Source: Syncephalis plumigaleata
Taxonomy: Eukaryota; Zoopagomycota; Zoopagomycetes; Zoopagales; Piptocephalidaceae
Direction: 5' to 3'
Length of the DNA stretch: 64,000 bases
Assembly (NCBI GenBank): GCA_025201365.1
Contig: JAIXMF010000004.1
Span: forward strand, 868,001-932,000
Below, in pieces: positions 34,810 through 46,730 of this stretch. Position 1 is the first letter of the stretch. Each line of letters starts with the position of its first letter. Below the pieces are notes generated by a model. The model was not told the DNA's origin, did not search any database, and saw nothing but the letters and a program-made list of their open reading frames with translations. Position numbers and translations under genes: made by a program.

Positions 34810-35914
34810 ATGGCACTCTACAGTCAATCATGTATGCCGCGGAGCGGTAGATATCCCCATGACAAGCAACCATTATCGGATGACTCGATGGGCGATGAAG
34901 TAGCTGCCAATCATAAAACAACGACAAAAACGATGATGATGATGATGATGCGTTCCCGATATCTAACAATAATGATGCATCTGATCATGTTACTATTGGC
35001 CATAAGTGTCATTGATGGTGTGTCTGCACTTGAAGTACCGCATATACCACAGAGTAAGTTAGACAACTACTTGCAAAGACTAATACATACATTCAATCGC
35101 TTATACTTTTTATCTTTGTCCTTATCATTATCTAGTTCCTAAATCCGCGACACCACAATCAATTATTGCCGCGGTCATTTGTATCGGTATCGGTATCTTT
35201 CTATGCTTCTTCGGCTACAAGTATTATCGTGTGGCAACCTTTTTCGGTGGCTTTGGTCTTTTCGGTTAGTTTCTACCGTATGGAAAACGAGAACAATATC
35301 GATGCTAATGTAAAACTCTATATATATAATATTATACTCTAGCATTCCTAACCTATATCGGTTGCATCAACATCTCACCGATGACCGGTACCGATAGTGA
35401 TGACTTACGTAGTACCATCTATATCATCGTTATTTCAGCCATTGGATTTATTGGTGGCCTGCTTGCCGTCGTATTCTGGCGTGTTGGTCTCACGCTAATC
35501 GGTGCACTGTCCGGATTGGTGATCACCCTATTTATACTGGCTCTCGCTCCTAATGGTCTTATCCAGAATAACATCGGACGAGCATTACTCATTGTGGGCA
35601 TGGTGCTTGTCTGTTCGTTCCTCGTGCATCGTTTTCAACGACCTGCCATCATTGTGGCCACGTCAACCTCGGGCGCTTTCTCCATTGGTCTCGGTCTCGA
35701 TCTTGTTATCGGCTCGCAACTGGCGGTGTCGGTGGCTGCATTCCTGGCGGGAGGCGAGGAGAAACCCGATGCCGTGTACAACGCAGACGCCAAAACCTAC
35801 GTCGTCCTTGGTATCATTGTTATTGCGGCAGTGGGTGGCATGCTCATTCAGTTCCGCTTCCACAAGCCGGACTTTACCGATGATGCACCGCCAAAATGTC
35901 GTCGTGATCCTTAA
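34810..35914 (+). CDS. DUF4203/TMEM198-like membrane protein 2
   Basis: Exons 34810-35053, 35136-35264 and 35343-35914 give 314 residues with the same phase-1 intron positions and the same 129-nt middle exon as the neighbour at 32175. Matching blocks are ATPQSIIAAVICIGIGIF, CFFGYKYYRVATFFGG, FWRVGLTLIGALSGLV, ALAPNGLI and RPAIIVATSTSGAFSIGLGL. The hydrophobic signal region (YLTIMMHLIMLLLAISVIDG) starts about 45 residues in, so a later in-frame ATG in a run of six Met codons (34933 onward) is an alternative start. The pair clearly arose by tandem duplication. Confidence 0.75.
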
Positions 35915-37867
35915 GTTGGCTAGTTATTGCTACTTTCGCAGTAGTACTACAAGGCCATACGAACACATACGAACAAACGAACGAACACATAATTAGATGC
36001 ACAATACAACGACATAAGATGATGAAATACAAAAGAGAAAGAGAACGAGAGAGAAAAGAGCTATTGCTTAATATTACAACCTAGTCATATATATATACTT
36101 GTCGTTCTCTCCAGTATCAATCTCGCGCACTGTCCTTTCGAGTTTTATTGTTTACCTCAACAAATGATCCGCATATCTTATTTTTATATCATTTTTGACA
36201 CTTTCCATATATCTGTTAGTCAACTTGGATGATTATTATTATTATTATTACTATTCTACTTTTACTATTCACTACTCTATTCATCCGATATCTACGTATG
36301 ACGCCCGTTTGATATGCATCGCATAGGTTGGCCACATTTCCTTTGGTAGCAATCTCCATCTTTACACATTATATTTTACTTTGTTGCATTATCAAGTTAT
36401 GCGTGCCATATATTTCGGATTAATAGACCAAGAACGCTTCTTCCCCGCTTTGTTATCGAGGGTAGCGCGCAAGATAGAGTGCGGATGTTAGTACGTGTAC
36501 ATGTACATTACAATAGATTAGAACACGGTTAAAATGAAATGATCAATTAGTATTACAAATGGTTCACGGAGGAGTAAACTAGGGGAGATCATACTAAACA
36601 AGCTGTTGTTATTGCTGTAAGCCATAACTAATTTATACTCCATTCTATTATGTAGTATATTTATCGATGAGTGTATACGAATTAGACAAGTTGATACGGA
36701 TAATTGGTCAATAGGCCATAACAATGATAGTAATCGCAGTTGCTAGATCATCTAATACGAATAATTAGTTGTTTTGGTTTGTTTGCTGTACTAATCTATT
36801 GATTTCTAGATCAATATAATGAACGAGTATGTGTATATTACATGTTCTATATGCTTATTCATTAGGTAAATATATATGACGTTATTAATAAAATGTAACA
36901 TTAATTAGTAAACTGAATATGGCTATCGGAGTCTCGATGCAACAGTAATGGTGATGACGCTTGCTACATTTATTATTACAAACTAGCGTTGTCATTTCAT
37001 TATCGAATTCAACGACATAAAGTAAATGCAGGCTTACAATAAAAACTGAATAAAAGTAAGTGGAATGCAACTGATACAAGTGTATTGACCACGAATGGGT
37101 CCATCATCATTCCTTTACAACAATTGTGCTACCTTCTAATACCAAAATGTATATCAACTGCTTTAAATAGGACGCAATCAATACTGTGCGCGTGTAAGCG
37201 TCTACATCATCATCATCATCATCAGCGTCGTGTGTAAATGCCTATCCAGCAACGTAACTTATCATCGCTGACTCATGTTCTTTTTCTACTTTCCTAACTA
37301 ATGATGACATCTAAAGGGTAGATTTTTCCCTACTTGCTGACCAAACTATTATACAGATTTGTTATACAAGAGATTCCCACTCTTACTTCTATTCTAGCTG
37401 CTACTACTAAATCTATTTGCAAGTGACAGTCACGTGTTGTCTTGCTCTACGCGGCTTAACGCCATTTCTTTAAGGATACCAAGAAAATTTCGCTTTCTTT
37501 TTTTGCAAACATTCATCTATCATCTATAATACAATTCAACGACAAAGATCATCTTCATCATTACTTCCTTGTCTTCTACTACCGCTACTTCTTCTGCTGC
37601 TTCTCTCTCTCTCTCCTCTTGGTGTAGTGCCAAGTATACTGCCGACTGCCGGGTATACACAACATCCTTGATATCCATCCCCCTGACCGTTTCCTCCGTA
37701 ACGCCTCCTGCGCGCGCGTGCCAGTAGCTGTTGCCAGTTCCCGGCTGCCTATAGTAGTTAGCATACAGCCTTTTATTTCTCTCCCAGTCTAGTCTCCCTC
37801 CTCCTTTACAGTGGAAATCTGCTTGCTTTTTAAGCGAGGCTCCACGCTGAATCCAGCGCTATTGTTC
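35915..37867. other. Long intergenic region
   Basis: Almost 2 kb with no recognisable gene. Contains an ATT microsatellite (36234-36251), a CAT repeat (37206-37222) and a pyrimidine-rich block (37480-37640) that likely belongs to the promoter of the WD40 gene. Short minus-strand frames were judged noise. Confidence 0.45.
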
Positions 37868-40845
37868 ATGCCTAATTCTCCTAGCAACTCTTCTTTGCTC
37901 GCCGTTGCTGCCGACCACGCAAGCACCCGCTCACATGCTTCTAGCCCTATCGTAACCACCAATCCCACTACTACTACTACTACTACCAACAACAACAGTA
38001 ACAACAGTAACAACTTTGCATCTACCAATAACAATTCAGAAATATCCTCGCGAAATACTAACCAATCTGAACACTCATCAACTGTTACTACTACTACTAC
38101 TGCCACTGCCACTGCCACTGCCGCTTCATCCATTTATACTAACCAACAACCTTCAGAATCAGTCGGTATTATTTTTGAAGAAGTCAACGCTAATCAGCAG
38201 CGTGCATACAATCTTCGCACCACACCTGGTGGCAGTCTAGTACGTTCTTTTGACAGCAGTGGTATTAGTGATTCGGATATCGACGCTAGCACTCAACCGT
38301 CGTTGAAACGGGCACGTATCGACTCGGGCGATACGAATATTCGGCTTCTACTAGAATGATACTTGATCCATTAAATAACATGGGCAAAACATCTGGATCG
38401 ACTACGCTGGCAGAATCGAGTAGAAACGCTATGGGATTAACATCCGTAGCACAGAATGGTAATGGTATGATTGTAGAGACGGAGGCATCAGCGGGAAAGA
38501 CCGTCGGTATTAGTAGTAATGGCAGTAATGGTATAGCTAGTGTTAATGGCGACTCCACCAACGGGGCATCTTATCATCATCGTTATCAGAGTTTACACCA
38601 GGTGGATTTCGTCGAGAGGAGTTGGTTCGTCTAATGCAGCATACGTTGCAAGAACTAGGCTATAGGTGAGTTGACGAGCATCATGAGTGCACTTGATTGG
38701 CGACCATCATCTAATAGGACTCGCTCTCGCGTTGTTTAAACGTAGCAAGTCGGCAGATCAACTGCAACATGAATCGGGCTATCTAGCCGAAGATAGCGTG
38801 GCTATGCAATTCCGACAATCCGTACTTAATGGACAATGGATACAGTGGAGGGTTTGCTCCCCAGCATTGGATACGATATGACGCATAAAGTAGAGGGACA
38901 ATTCTACATAAGACGACAGAAATATCTGGAATACCTGGAACAACGACAGATGAGTGAGGCATTAATGGTGCTACAACAGGAGTTGCGACCGTTGCAGTAT
39001 GATCTCGCGCAATTACACCTACTCTCCTCGTTGTTAATGTCATCCCACGAGGATTTATACGAGAGAGCAGCTTGGGATGGTCGACATGGTAAATCACGAT
39101 TGGAGCTACTTCGCGTGCTGCAGAACACATTTCATCCTATCGTATGATTCCTTATGGTCGATTGGAGGCATTGTTACGCGAGACGATAAACGAACAGGCA
39201 CGCAACTGCATCTACCATAACGTACCGAATGAGGCCATCTCACTATTTGGCAATCATTGCTGCGATCAGCATAATCTACCAAGTGAAACGCTACATCAAT
39301 TGACGAAACACACGAATGAAGTATGGTGTGTGGCATTCTCGCATGATGGTCGTTATCTTGCTTCTGCGTCCAAAGATCGTACTGCTATCATTTGGGAGAC
39401 CACGGTAAGAAAGAATCATTAGCATGATGTCCTTACACGATGATGATTTATCAATAACTGATTACATGTAATCATTATGTTAGAATTATCAAATGGTACA
39501 CAAATTGGACAGGCACACCGGTGAAGTCACCTACGTTTCATGGTCTCATGACGACACACGCCTACTCACCTGCAGTAACGACAAACATGCACGAGTGTGG
39601 AATGTTCAGGTAGCTAGACGTGATCATAGCAATGAGCATACTAATAATAAGCATGCACTTAGAGCGGTGAATGTATTTTGGATATTGATCGTCATCGAGA
39701 GCATGTAGTAGCCGGGGCATGGCTTAAAGACAATTCATTCGTGACGGGAGGATTGGACAAGGAATTGTTTCTATGGGTTAGTGATTTTCTCATTAATTTA
39801 TTTTATTTATAGTAATAACTGATATATATATATGTATACTAGAGTTTGGAAGGCGAATTAAAACATCAATGGACAATAGGACGAGTGACCGACTTGGATG
39901 TTAGCAAGGATGGTAAACGTTTAGTGGCCACGAGTCAGGATCAAAGACTTCGAGTCTATGACATTCCATCAAAAACATTAGTTTGGTAAGTGGACTTGTC
40001 ATAGCAATTACATTCGATAGAGTACTAACATAATAATGATATAGCACTATTCAATTAAAACATAATATAAGCTCGGTTTACTATCGGAGGATGGTCGTTA
40101 TGCATTATTAGGTCTCGAGTTACAGGTAGAACATTTGGATATATATATTATTTTGTTTACTAGACTAATTAATACGATGATGATGATCCCAATACTATTT
40201 AGCCATTGACCATTTGGGATCTGGACAATAAGAGACTCGTACATCGATATCATGGTCACACTCAGAATCGCTTTGTTATTCGATCTTGTTTTGGTGGAGT
40301 TAATGAAGGATTCGTAGCTAGCGGTAGTGAAGGTAATGAAAAAAGCGTGTGCATATATGACGTGTATACTGATTTGTTTGTTTGTTATTCAGATTATAAT
40401 GTATGCCTGTGGCATCGAGAGAGTGAAAAACTTATTTCGACATTAAAAGGACATACCATGGCCGTGAATGATATAAGCTGGCATCCACGTAACCCAGCAA
40501 TATTTGCATCGGCCAGTGATGATCACACCATTCGCATGTAAGTAGTATACAATAGTGTACGCACAAGGATAGAGTGTAAATAACACGAATAATACGAATA
40601 ATAGATGGGGTCCTACTGCATCAACTACCGTATCTTCAAAGTCACCCTCAATCGCCATAACCAATAATGATAAATCGACTGTATTCCAATGCGATATAGA
40701 TGATGGCAATGACGATGATGAAGATGACGATGATGAAGATGAAGAGAATGAAAATGAAAATGATGTAGATGATGACGACGAGGAAGAAGAGGAGGAGGAG
40801 GAAGAGGATGATGATGATGATAATGAAAGCGAGGAAACCGGATAG
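37868..40845 (+). CDS. GID7: LisH-CTLH-WD40 protein, Gid7/WDR26 type
   Basis: Subunit of the GID/CTLH E3 ubiquitin ligase, which degrades gluconeogenic enzymes and helps assemble higher-order ligase rings. Nine exons fit GT-AG sites: 37868-38665, 38746-39404, 39484-39609, 39663-39776, 39843-39985, 40045-40125, 40203-40332, 40393-40537, 40605-40845. In order: a Ser/Thr/Asn-rich N-terminus; LisH (ELVRLMQHTLQELGYSKSA); CTLH (SVLNGQWIQ, then LLPSIGYD, then FYIRRQKYLEYLEQRQMSEAL); the linker ISSYRMIPYGRLEALL; WD40 blades (HTNEVWCVAFSHDGRYLAS, YVSWSHDDTRLLTCS, DLDVSKDGKRLVA, LTIWDLDNKRLV, AVNDISWHPRNPAIFASASD). An unusual very acidic Asp/Glu tail of about 60 residues closes it. Five one-base steps (near 38353, 38570, 38845, 39123, 40083) are needed. 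With them, all exon phases close exactly to about 813 residues. Confidence 0.82.
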
Positions 40846-41096
40846 ATTTTATTGTTAGCTATTCAAAATGGCCTTGCTTTATTAGAATATTCATAGGCGT
40901 ACTTGCCTGAACTATGGCGCATCTATCATTGTGGCATACTACTTTTGCGTTTGTTTAAAGTTGTGAAATAAATATTATTTTAATATATATGTATATAATA
41001 GCTTATTTCGTAGTTTTAATAAAGAAATAGAGAGAGAAAGGATAATTGAACTTGTATTTTCTCGTGAACTAACTGAATTTGATGGATCTGTTATAT

Positions 41097-42623
41097 TTAT
41101 TCGCGTAGCACTCCTCTGCCGCGGCATTGGGAGCAAACAGAATTACCGGCTGTCGATGGTCCAGTCACTATCTTAGTAATCTTACGAACACCGGCACCTA
41201 TGTGTAATGTACGCGTTAGTATTGACATTCCACCGTAGTAGTCAACGGGATACTTGCCTTGACATCGATCACAAGGTTTACCAGTGATAGGTGGCGTGTT
41301 CGGTGCAGCTGACGATAATTCCGGATTATTGGCATTATCTTCCGAAATGGCCTCTTCGGCTCGGGATCGCCAACCACGTGGAGGTTGCGATACCGGATTG
41401 GCGGATGTTCCAGGTGTAGTTGGCGTAGTTGGTGTGCTAGGCGTGTTAGGAACACGGTGGCCCAATGGACGATGCTCCCGATTGGCGGAGACTGACGTAC
41501 CAGGTGGACTGGTAACCTGCACGGGTGATTTCGTGTTTAACGAGGAAGCTCGTACCAATGGTGGTGGGCCTCGACCCGGTGAGGGTGGGAGTGTGCCTGC
41601 AGGACGACAAGTAGTCTGATTGGCCGACTGAGGCACGGCACCGGCACTAAGACTTCGTTGTAGCTCACCGGGTCTTCCCGCCAAACTACTCATTCGCGGT
41701 GAGAGAGGTCCGGATCTCGGTGCACCTAGATGATTTTGTTGACGTAGCTGTTGCTGTTGCTGCGCCTTAACCAAATGCTCTGGCGGTGGCTCCATTGGTG
41801 GTGGCGGTATGACACATCTCGGTTTATTGGAGGTGGGCAATGACAAATTGGGCGCGGAAAGCTTTTGCCGCAAGATTAAATGATTAGCACCGGGACCATT
41901 GATGGCCGTGGGCGATGACCGAGTAGAACCGGCACGACCATTAAGATTGGAGGCAGAGGCCATACGCACAGGTACGGCGCCGCGATTTGCCGATCGTTGC
42001 AGTCCATTGGGAGTGGGTGGAGCACTAGGACTACGAGGGTTGCCGGCAGCAACTACAATTGTTCTAGATGGATCAGAGGGTGAACTAGGTCCGGATGGAG
42101 CACCATTGGCCGTTGGCGGATTACCCTTGAGAATGGGGAAACCACGAGCACGCACTGTAGTCGGTGAACTCTGAGGCGATAATGACGAGCTACGTGGCGG
42201 TGGCGTCATTACCGATGGTGATGATAATGCTACTGTAGGCGACGTTGGATTGACATCAGGCGATACAGGTCCGGGGGATGCACTATGCGTTTTCAATAGG
42301 GTTGCTGCAGCAGTGGAAGTCGCAAGCTGTCTAGGAGATGGTGCGGGATTAGACGGACTGGAACGAACGGGAGACCGATGCGCATTGGTGACACCGCTTG
42401 TGTTGGGCGAGCCATTACTGTTAAAGTTGGTCACAACAGATAAGGGCGGGCGTGATGGCGATGGTAGAGGCTTGACCCGATCACCCGGCATGCTCGGTGA
42501 TTTAGCAGCGGGCATAGTAGGCGTCCCGCGCCCACGTAGAATTGGTGATTGTGGCGTGGGAGGGCCACTAGTGGCAGCCTTTTTCACGCCCGTGTTAATG
42601 GTTATTGTAGATGGCGAGGACAT
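41097..42623 (-). CDS. SP/TP-rich protein with C-terminal CxxC zinc ribbon
   Basis: Intact 508-residue single-exon ORF. The first 420 residues are disordered, rich in Ser, Pro and Thr, with dozens of SP/TP sites and PPPP stretches suited to proline-directed kinases and SH3/WW partners. The last 60 residues look folded and carry two knuckles, KPCDRCQGKYP and CSQCRGRG, 40 residues apart. These could bind one zinc, rather like the CxxCxGxG pairs of DnaJ-type zinc domains. The base composition is more GC-rich than the neighbours, in line with the Pro/Ala/Gly content. No named family is recognised. Confidence 0.62.
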   Translation of the reverse strand: MSSPSTITINTGVKKAATSGPPTPQSPILRGRGTPTMPAAKSPSMPGDRVKPLPSPSRPPLSVVTNFNSNGSPNTSGVTNAHRSPVRSSPSNPAPSPRQLATSTAAATLLKTHSASPGPVSPDVNPTSPTVALSSPSVMTPPPRSSSLSPQSSPTTVRARGFPILKGNPPTANGAPSGPSSPSDPSRTIVVAAGNPRSPSAPPTPNGLQRSANRGAVPVRMASASNLNGRAGSTRSSPTAINGPGANHLILRQKLSAPNLSLPTSNKPRCVIPPPPMEPPPEHLVKAQQQQQLRQQNHLGAPRSGPLSPRMSSLAGRPGELQRSLSAGAVPQSANQTTCRPAGTLPPSPGRGPPPLVRASSLNTKSPVQVTSPPGTSVSANREHRPLGHRVPNTPSTPTTPTTPGTSANPVSQPPRGWRSRAEEAISEDNANNPELSSAAPNTPPITGKPCDRCQGKYPVDYYGGMSILTRTLHIGAGVRKITKIVTGPSTAGNSVCSQCRGRGVLRE

Positions 42624-42785
42624 TATAATGATAATGGTAACTATTGATTGAATTTAGCTATTCGTTACACTATCCACTTGATAACAAATGGTGTTATACT
42701 AGACGAGGTCAATGTAAATCGACTACTGTAAGACTAGAACTAACACCAATAACGGTAGGATAGTAAACTGGTCAATATTGATGTA

Positions 42786-42818
<33 letters not shown>

Positions 42819-44617
42819 ATGTGTGTATAGATTAGTGGCAACTGGTTCTATATCAGCGAGGTTAAAGCAAAATAAATGACGAATGATGGCGATATTTGCT
42901 AATTGATCGCATAAAGTGCACACTAGTCCGAATTATTAACGAGTGGCTAGGGTTAGCGTATTAATCGAGGACGAACGCTAAGGGAAATTAGTTGGATAGA
43001 TGGCAAAGCAAAAAGATGAAATGGAAGATTAAGATGGTGGTGGCGGTATAATAGTAATCAATATAACGGTTGGTGTTAGTTTTGTGTTTGAGAAAACACA
43101 AGTATTATAAGATAAAGCTGCCATGTGTACATTCTAGGGGGAGGGGAGGCAGCGAGATTGGCCGAACATGTTGACGGCAAGAGGTCACGCTCATTGTGAT
43201 GGTAAACATTGTTCGGCAGGCATTGCGCGTGGAAACAACATGAGTACAGATGCGTGCATTCCACATACATCTACAGCATACAAGGCCAGTCATTGCAGCT
43301 GCGGAGCAGTATTATTTATTGCTTGAGTCTAGACGCAGTAACAGTTGAACTATATGATGATGTACATGTAGTTTTTTATTTTTTTTTTTTATTGTACTCT
43401 CATCAAAGCAAAGGCATTGCAATTTTGGTAAACCAAAGGGGAAGGGGGAAGGGGAAAAAGGAAAGGAAAAACGTGGAGGATACACGATAGTATACTCTAG
43501 CGATAGTAGATATGCCGTATGGAATTAAAACAATGCTAGAAAAGATTTACATACAAGGTGCCGTTCAACGATGATTTTATAGACGCTGCACTCAAGGCAG
43601 CATGGGTTGCTGGCATGGCCATCGTTTTGTTGATTATATCGCACAATAGTTCTCGACCTCGTGCGTGCTACAATGTTAGTCGTCACATTGTGACTATCAT
43701 ATGGCCACGTAGAGGAATGTTGCTTTTTTACTCACATGCTATAGCTATAAGGATGAATGAAGATTATCATCGATGATAATTTCGTGTCGTATTTCACTTA
43801 AGAATCTAGAGTATAAATGGGCGATGCCAAGCATAGTTGTTTGCATTAATCCAGTTACAATGCATCGAGTAATCATTATTTCTTACTGCTTACTCGGTTA
43901 TCATCCATCTATAACTACCTGTATATATATAATTGACTTTGTCTTTGTAATAACAATATTAGCGTATTTTAATTTGCATTCATCTAGTATGTACCGAATG
44001 ATTGAGCAAAAAAGAATTTGTTCTTCTTTTTATACCTATATCGATCATACAATTGATTGTTTGCATAAAATAATGGCAACATTTTATAATATTCAATGCG
44101 TAATTTGGCTAGCAAATTGCATGGCAATATAAATAGAATAAATATTACGCGGCAACACTAAAAAAAGAGTATTCTTCCGATATCGGTTGTTTAGTAGCAA
44201 CTTTATGTTTTTGTTTACATAAACTTGAGTCGTGTGTCACTTTACCTCTTTTGTGCGCGTGTACATATTTATAGATGTATAGCCTTTAGCTGACGCTTAC
44301 ATGTAGCATCGTTGTACGTAAACCGATTGTCATGGATACCATAATACTCCTCGGTAACCTTGGCTGTATTTAACACTAGCCTCGGTTGTTACCATGACCT
44401 TTATGAGCCAATGTTTTTTTTGCTTGGATTTTCCACCATTCATGCGTAGTTTCTAGATTCATAATTTCACTTTTTATGTTCATATCTGTTGCATTGTTAA
44501 TCTTATATAGTTAAAGAAAGAAAGAAGAAGAGAGAACGAGAGAAAGCCATTAAATAATATAAACCAAAGTTATCTCAGTGTCGAATCATCGTCATCTTCA
44601 TCGTCATCACCGACACA
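42624..44617. other. Long intergenic region
   Basis: About 2 kb between divergent genes. Contains a GTATGT repeat (42780-42826), a poly-T run near 43374-43391 and an imperfect inverted repeat around 44325-44400 (GTCATGG ... CCATGAC). Short open frames (43558-44132) show AT-driven composition and no domain, so I do not call them. Confidence 0.45.
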
Positions 44618-46507
44618 ATGACACTTGGTCATGTTGTACTGCTATTCGTCACGCTTTGTCTAATCATCTTATATACCTCGCTAGCCAATGTAAACGCGGT
44701 GGCATTAAGGGGGAACGACGCGCAGCTATGGCCGAGACCATGCCATTTCCTAGGCCCAAGCTATTGGCCACCATGTACTCGTTCTCGTCCCCACCCGAGA
44801 TGGTACAAGTTCCTTCGAATACACTAGCGCTTGAACGTCCCCTCGACGAAACGACACTGAATATACCCATGATTAGTGCAGCGACTGACCAAGGCACCGC
44901 CACTACCATTGTTGGCACTACTAGTACCATTGCTACCACAACAATACTGCAATCAATGGTAATACGGCCACACCCACTCGTGTATCTGCTATGGCTACTC
45001 CTTCGCTGAATAGACATGGATCTAGTACATCATCATCATCATCATCACCCAACACCCAAGTAGCACGCCCACCATCGCTGATATCGATGCAGATGCTGCT
45101 CACAATACCATCTTGAATCCATTAGCAACTTCAGGTAGATTTCTATTGATCCTTCATTGCATATGAATTACTAATCATCCGTGGTAGTATTTTATATTTC
45201 ACCACATTCCGTGTTAACAGGGTGCACTTATATCTCCTTGGTTTCATTATCTGCGCACTAGGTCTAGTGGGGCGACGTATTCTATTATTCCTTTCAGGAT
45301 TCCTTTTGATTGGTAAGTCACTCGTAAGCAAAAAACATCTTTATTTTAGTATTATCAGCTGATACGTAATATAAATGATAACAATGAATCAGGCTCGCTG
45401 GCCTACTCGATAGCATGGCGTATAGGAGGATTCCTATCACCGAGCGGCGTATTCTTCGTATTCTTCGTTCTACTATTTGCCCTGGGTGGTGCCAGTCTAT
45501 TTGCTTATCAGCCGACCATCGGTTTGATCATCACCAATACGCTCGTGGGTGCCGCACTTGGTCTTTGGTTCGTGGAACTCGGCGAGAGCACTACACCTAG
45601 TAGTCCGGCTCATTTGACCGCATTACGCGGTGTGTCCGCCTCCATTGTCGGTGTCGCGTTCGGTGTCGTTGCATTCTTCCTGCATCGCGGTGTATTCGCA
45701 TTCTTGGCAGCACTCATTGGCGTATTTGTCACTATGCTCGGTATCGATTGTTTAGCCAATACGGGTTTCACACTTGCGATGCAACTCCTATTCGAAGGAC
45801 AGTCCCGTGGCTTCCAAATGGTTCAATCGGGTGCTTATGGCATACTGGCAAGCTGGCTGATCGGTGCCATCATGGTTACGATATTCCAATTGCAATGGAG
45901 AAACCGCAAGCAAAGTGGCACTCATTCATGGCGATTCAGAAATTGTCGCAGAGTGAATAACGAAGAGGCAATGGCGAGAGTCATAGCGCAGCCAATGGAA
46001 AAAGACGGGACAGCCGATCCTGGACCGCGATCTCCATTCCCGCCACGACCCGCGTCTGCCACCTGGATGAAGAGCCAGTTGCAACGGATGGCACCTCGTA
46101 GTCATCAGTGGTCGTCCACCTGGCTTATACCATCCATCGTGCGACCGAGTGGCGGATCGTGCACCTCGCAGGATCCACGTCCCGCACTCGACTCTCTCTT
46201 CTCGAGTAATCCGCCCAGCGCGTCACGTTCGGCTCTACCCGTTTCCACGGTACGCTGGTGTCGCGATGACTCAATGCCGGCGACAAAGTATCAAGGCACG
46301 CTTGATGTCATCTATTCCGACTCGGACTCCGTTAAAGAAACGAAACAATCAGCGGTGGAAGTGTCGCCATCATCCAAGTTAGAATCATCATTATCGAGTC
46401 GTCGTAGTTTCTCTTCGCAGTCTTCCTCCAACCGCATTGACGATGACAGTTTCAACATTGACTATGGCACCGTAAATCTTCTTACGCAGACTGTAGATGA
46501 ATCCTAG
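44618..46507 (+). CDS. DUF4203/TMEM198-like membrane protein 3
   Basis: Third family member, on the plus strand. Signal peptide VVLLFVTLCLIILYTSLANV after the ATG at 44618, then a Ser/Thr/Asn-rich spacer whose reading frame shifts several times. The second exon (45188-45312) is 125 nt against 129 in both paralogs. Adding one base near 45225 lets SPHSVLTG align to the paralog LTPQSIVG and runs on into LYLLGFIICALGLVGRRI. The third exon (45393-46507) is fully open: TM segments up to about residue 190 (GVSASIVGVAFGVVAF, FAFLAALIGVFVTMLG), then a long cytoplasmic Ser-rich tail absent from the other two. Exon 1 is roughly 44618-45134. The family call is firm for exons 2-3. Confidence 0.65.
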
Positions 46508-46730
46508 CCAGCGGTAAAGCAATCCACTTCCTAAATTCCTCAAATTGATTATTAGTACATTTTCCTCTTTGACGTACCATGTGATATCTATTAAAGTTTT
46601 ATTTAATCTCAAGATTTCCTTATCATCCATGAGCACAAGTCATTCTCAAGTCTCCTTTTCCATTTGTTTACTTGTTTGTTTGTTGTCATTTTAAAGTAGT
46701 CTATTATCAAATAAGCAATAATACACTTCC

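Noticed and set aside
43558-44132. Two overlapping plus-strand frames in the 42.6-44.6 kb gap
   Set aside because: First begins without ATG, composition follows local AT richness, no domain; treated as noncoding.
44325-44400. Imperfect inverted repeat GTCATGG ... CCATGAC
   Set aside because: Arms match poorly beyond about seven bases and no flanking duplication is seen.
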